From: Straminergon stramineum
Lineage: Eukaryota; Streptophyta; Bryopsida; Hypnales; Calliergonaceae
NCBI GenBank assembly: GCA_963920665.1
Contig: OY987263.1
Coordinates: 44,737,218-44,801,217, forward strand
Direction: 5' to 3'
Length of the DNA stretch: 64,000 nucleotides
Part shown: piece by piece, positions 62,870 through 64,000 of the stretch
Numbering within the stretch: position 1 is the stretch's first letter
Layout: every line of letters begins with the position of its first letter
Made by a program: the position numbers and the translations under genes
The notes under the pieces: model-generated
Told to the model about the DNA's origin: nothing
The model's input: only the letters and a program-made list of their open reading frames with translations
Databases searched by the model: none

Positions 62870-63125
62870 ATATGGGAATACAAAAACTTGAAACGGATTG
62901 ACTTAGAATAGAATAGAATCAAAATAGAGTTAAATTTTTCATTTTTGTTCAGGCAAACGGAATTACAATCAACTAGGCTTGAATTTTGGTATTAGTTACT
63001 AGGAACAGAACGGATATTCCTTAACCGGACCAAAGTTGGATCCCAAAACTGGAAATTATCCAGATAAGTAGAATCTATCACCTAGAGTTCCGGCCTAGGA
63101 ATCTAGGGTACTGTTACGGGAACGG
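62870..63125 (+). mobile_element. Fragment of an older family G relative
   Basis: Resembles the first 300 bp of copy 3 (GAATTTTTC/AAATTTTTC, CAGGCAAA, GGATCC..A..CTGGAAA, CTGTTACGGG) but is strongly diverged. It ends exactly where copy 3 begins, suggesting copy 3 inserted into it. Confidence 0.4.
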
Positions 63126-64000
63126 TGTCGCGAGCCGTAATTTGAGAAGTCACCATGTTAGTAATAAAAGAAGTATAAGTATATAGAATTTTTCAAAATT
63201 CTTAACAGGCAAAAAGGGTTAGAACCCTCTTAGCCTAAAACATCTCACTAACACTGAACGCATGCTCCAGGTAATCCGTCACAAAACCCAGGACGGATCC
63301 GGATTCCGGAAACCCGGATAGCGACAGCCTAGTACCTAGACTTCTGGTCTAGAAATAGGGACCTGTTACGGGTGAATGGTCTGCTTTACGAACGGTCGGT
63401 ATTTTGACGGGTACTTAACCCCGCCACTGCCATTTCCTCTTCCTCTTTTCCCACAACTGTTTTGTGCGCGCATAGCTGAGTGAAAGAGTGGTGAGTTAGT
63501 GCTCGCATGAGAGGTGATAGTATCTTCAGATTTCTGAATAGTTGAGATGGCGGAGGGAGATATCCGGAAGACTTTGGTCACCAGCTGGATGGTTTGTCCA
63601 ACCATTCCGGAAAGACTGAGAGACAGATCCCAGCTAGAGGATGACCTCAGTGAGATAGGGTGTGTCGGTTTGTTCCTACGGCCGTGGACCGTAAAGAACG
63701 ACCGGATGATCCAAGAGTTGATAGTAGGTGCTTCCAACCAGTATGAGTTGACCGTGAGAGGAAGGCCTCAAACTTGGACTAATGACGTCAAGGCTAGAGT
63801 TTACGGATTTCCTAAGAAGGGATCCGGTTTAGCGTCACGGATTGACAAGCTTGCAGTCGGGAAGTTCAAGAACGCTGCCCATTCGAAGGAAGGGTATGCA
63901 ATTAGTGACTGCCTAGATGCAAGGCAGGGGCATGTACTAGAGTTCTTGATTCCCATCCTGTATCCGGAAAAGCCTACCCGGGTTACGGTTACGGTAGCCA
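63126..64000 (+). mobile_element. Family G LTR-like element, copy 3 (runs off the window)
   Basis: Begins TGTCGCGAGCCGTAATTTGA, aligning with the start of copy 1. The leader is about 421 bp, followed by the open ORF at 63547. It lacks the MITE at the site occupied in copy 1. The right end and target duplication lie beyond the window (left flank AACGG). Confidence 0.75.
63547..64000 (+). CDS. Family G ORF, copy 3, intact as far as visible (partial)
   Basis: An uninterrupted frame from ATG at 63547 to the window end, 151 codons, beginning MAEGDIRKTLVTSWMV and reaching the conserved YPEKPTRVTVTVA. At each position where copies 1 and 2 have a stop in this stretch, this copy has Gln, Trp, Arg or Ser, so it is the best guide to the ancestral protein. 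From the other copies the complete product should be about 650 residues, with a coiled coil, an acidic tract and a basic tail. I recognise no enzymatic motif. Whether it is expressed is unknown. It could be a capsid-like accessory protein of the element or an unrelated captured gene. Confidence 0.55.
   Translation, partial: MAEGDIRKTLVTSWMVCPTIPERLRDRSQLEDDLSEIGCVGLFLRPWTVKNDRMIQELIVGASNQYELTVRGRPQTWTNDVKARVYGFPKKGSGLASRIDKLAVGKFKNAAHSKEGYAISDCLDARQGHVLEFLIPILYPEKPTRVTVTVA

Overview
The window is nuclear plant DNA: split genes with GT/AG introns, two recognisable plant protein families, and long AT-rich intergenic stretches packed with transposable elements and inverted repeats. The many nested LTR-type insertions around compact genes suggest a large, repeat-rich genome, perhaps a gymnosperm or a seedless land plant. 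The species cannot be fixed from the sequence alone.

Gene 1 (+, about 1742-15467, 5' end outside or unresolved) is a SET1-class histone H3K4 methyltransferase of the ATXR7/SDG25 type. Fourteen coding exons join in phase into 1,971 codons plus a stop. They carry a GYF-like region, two AT-hooks, an n-SET region, a full SET domain and a post-SET whose last cysteine lies on a seven-residue final exon behind a 2.6-kb intron. Gene 2 (-, 24393-28311) is an intact nine-exon FAD-dependent group A monooxygenase of 396 residues (zeaxanthin-epoxidase/urate-hydroxylase-like). It is GC-richer than its surroundings. Between the two genes lie a 1.3-kb CACTA element, a pair of inverted MITEs with TTAACCC ends, and AT-rich sequence.

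From about 29 kb onward the window is almost all repeats: a second TTAACCC element, a decayed gene with a methyltransferase-like motif (31.4-34.3 kb), a textbook solo LTR with a TATAC target duplication (34745-35886), 21-bp and 38-bp tandem arrays, and a layered LTR landscape from 40.5 to 64 kb. Family G is a 3.5-kb TG...CA unit with 5-bp target duplications that carries a roughly 650-codon ORF of unknown function but no visible pol genes. It occurs as copy 1 (40486-44994, -), copy 2 (46645-50147, -) and copy 3 (63126 to window end, +, ORF open). Copy 2 sits inside a copy of another LTR family (Y), splitting it with a CCCTT duplication. Copy 1 is in turn split by a nearly perfect 1.05-kb palindromic MITE with a CTAT duplication. 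Empty sites for both nested insertions are present in this same window.

The two intact genes do not obviously cooperate: one is a chromatin enzyme and the other a metabolic oxidoreductase. The most unusual material is the ORF-bearing LTR-like family, the several long inverted repeats (some inside introns of the methyltransferase gene), and the lineage-specific architecture of that gene.
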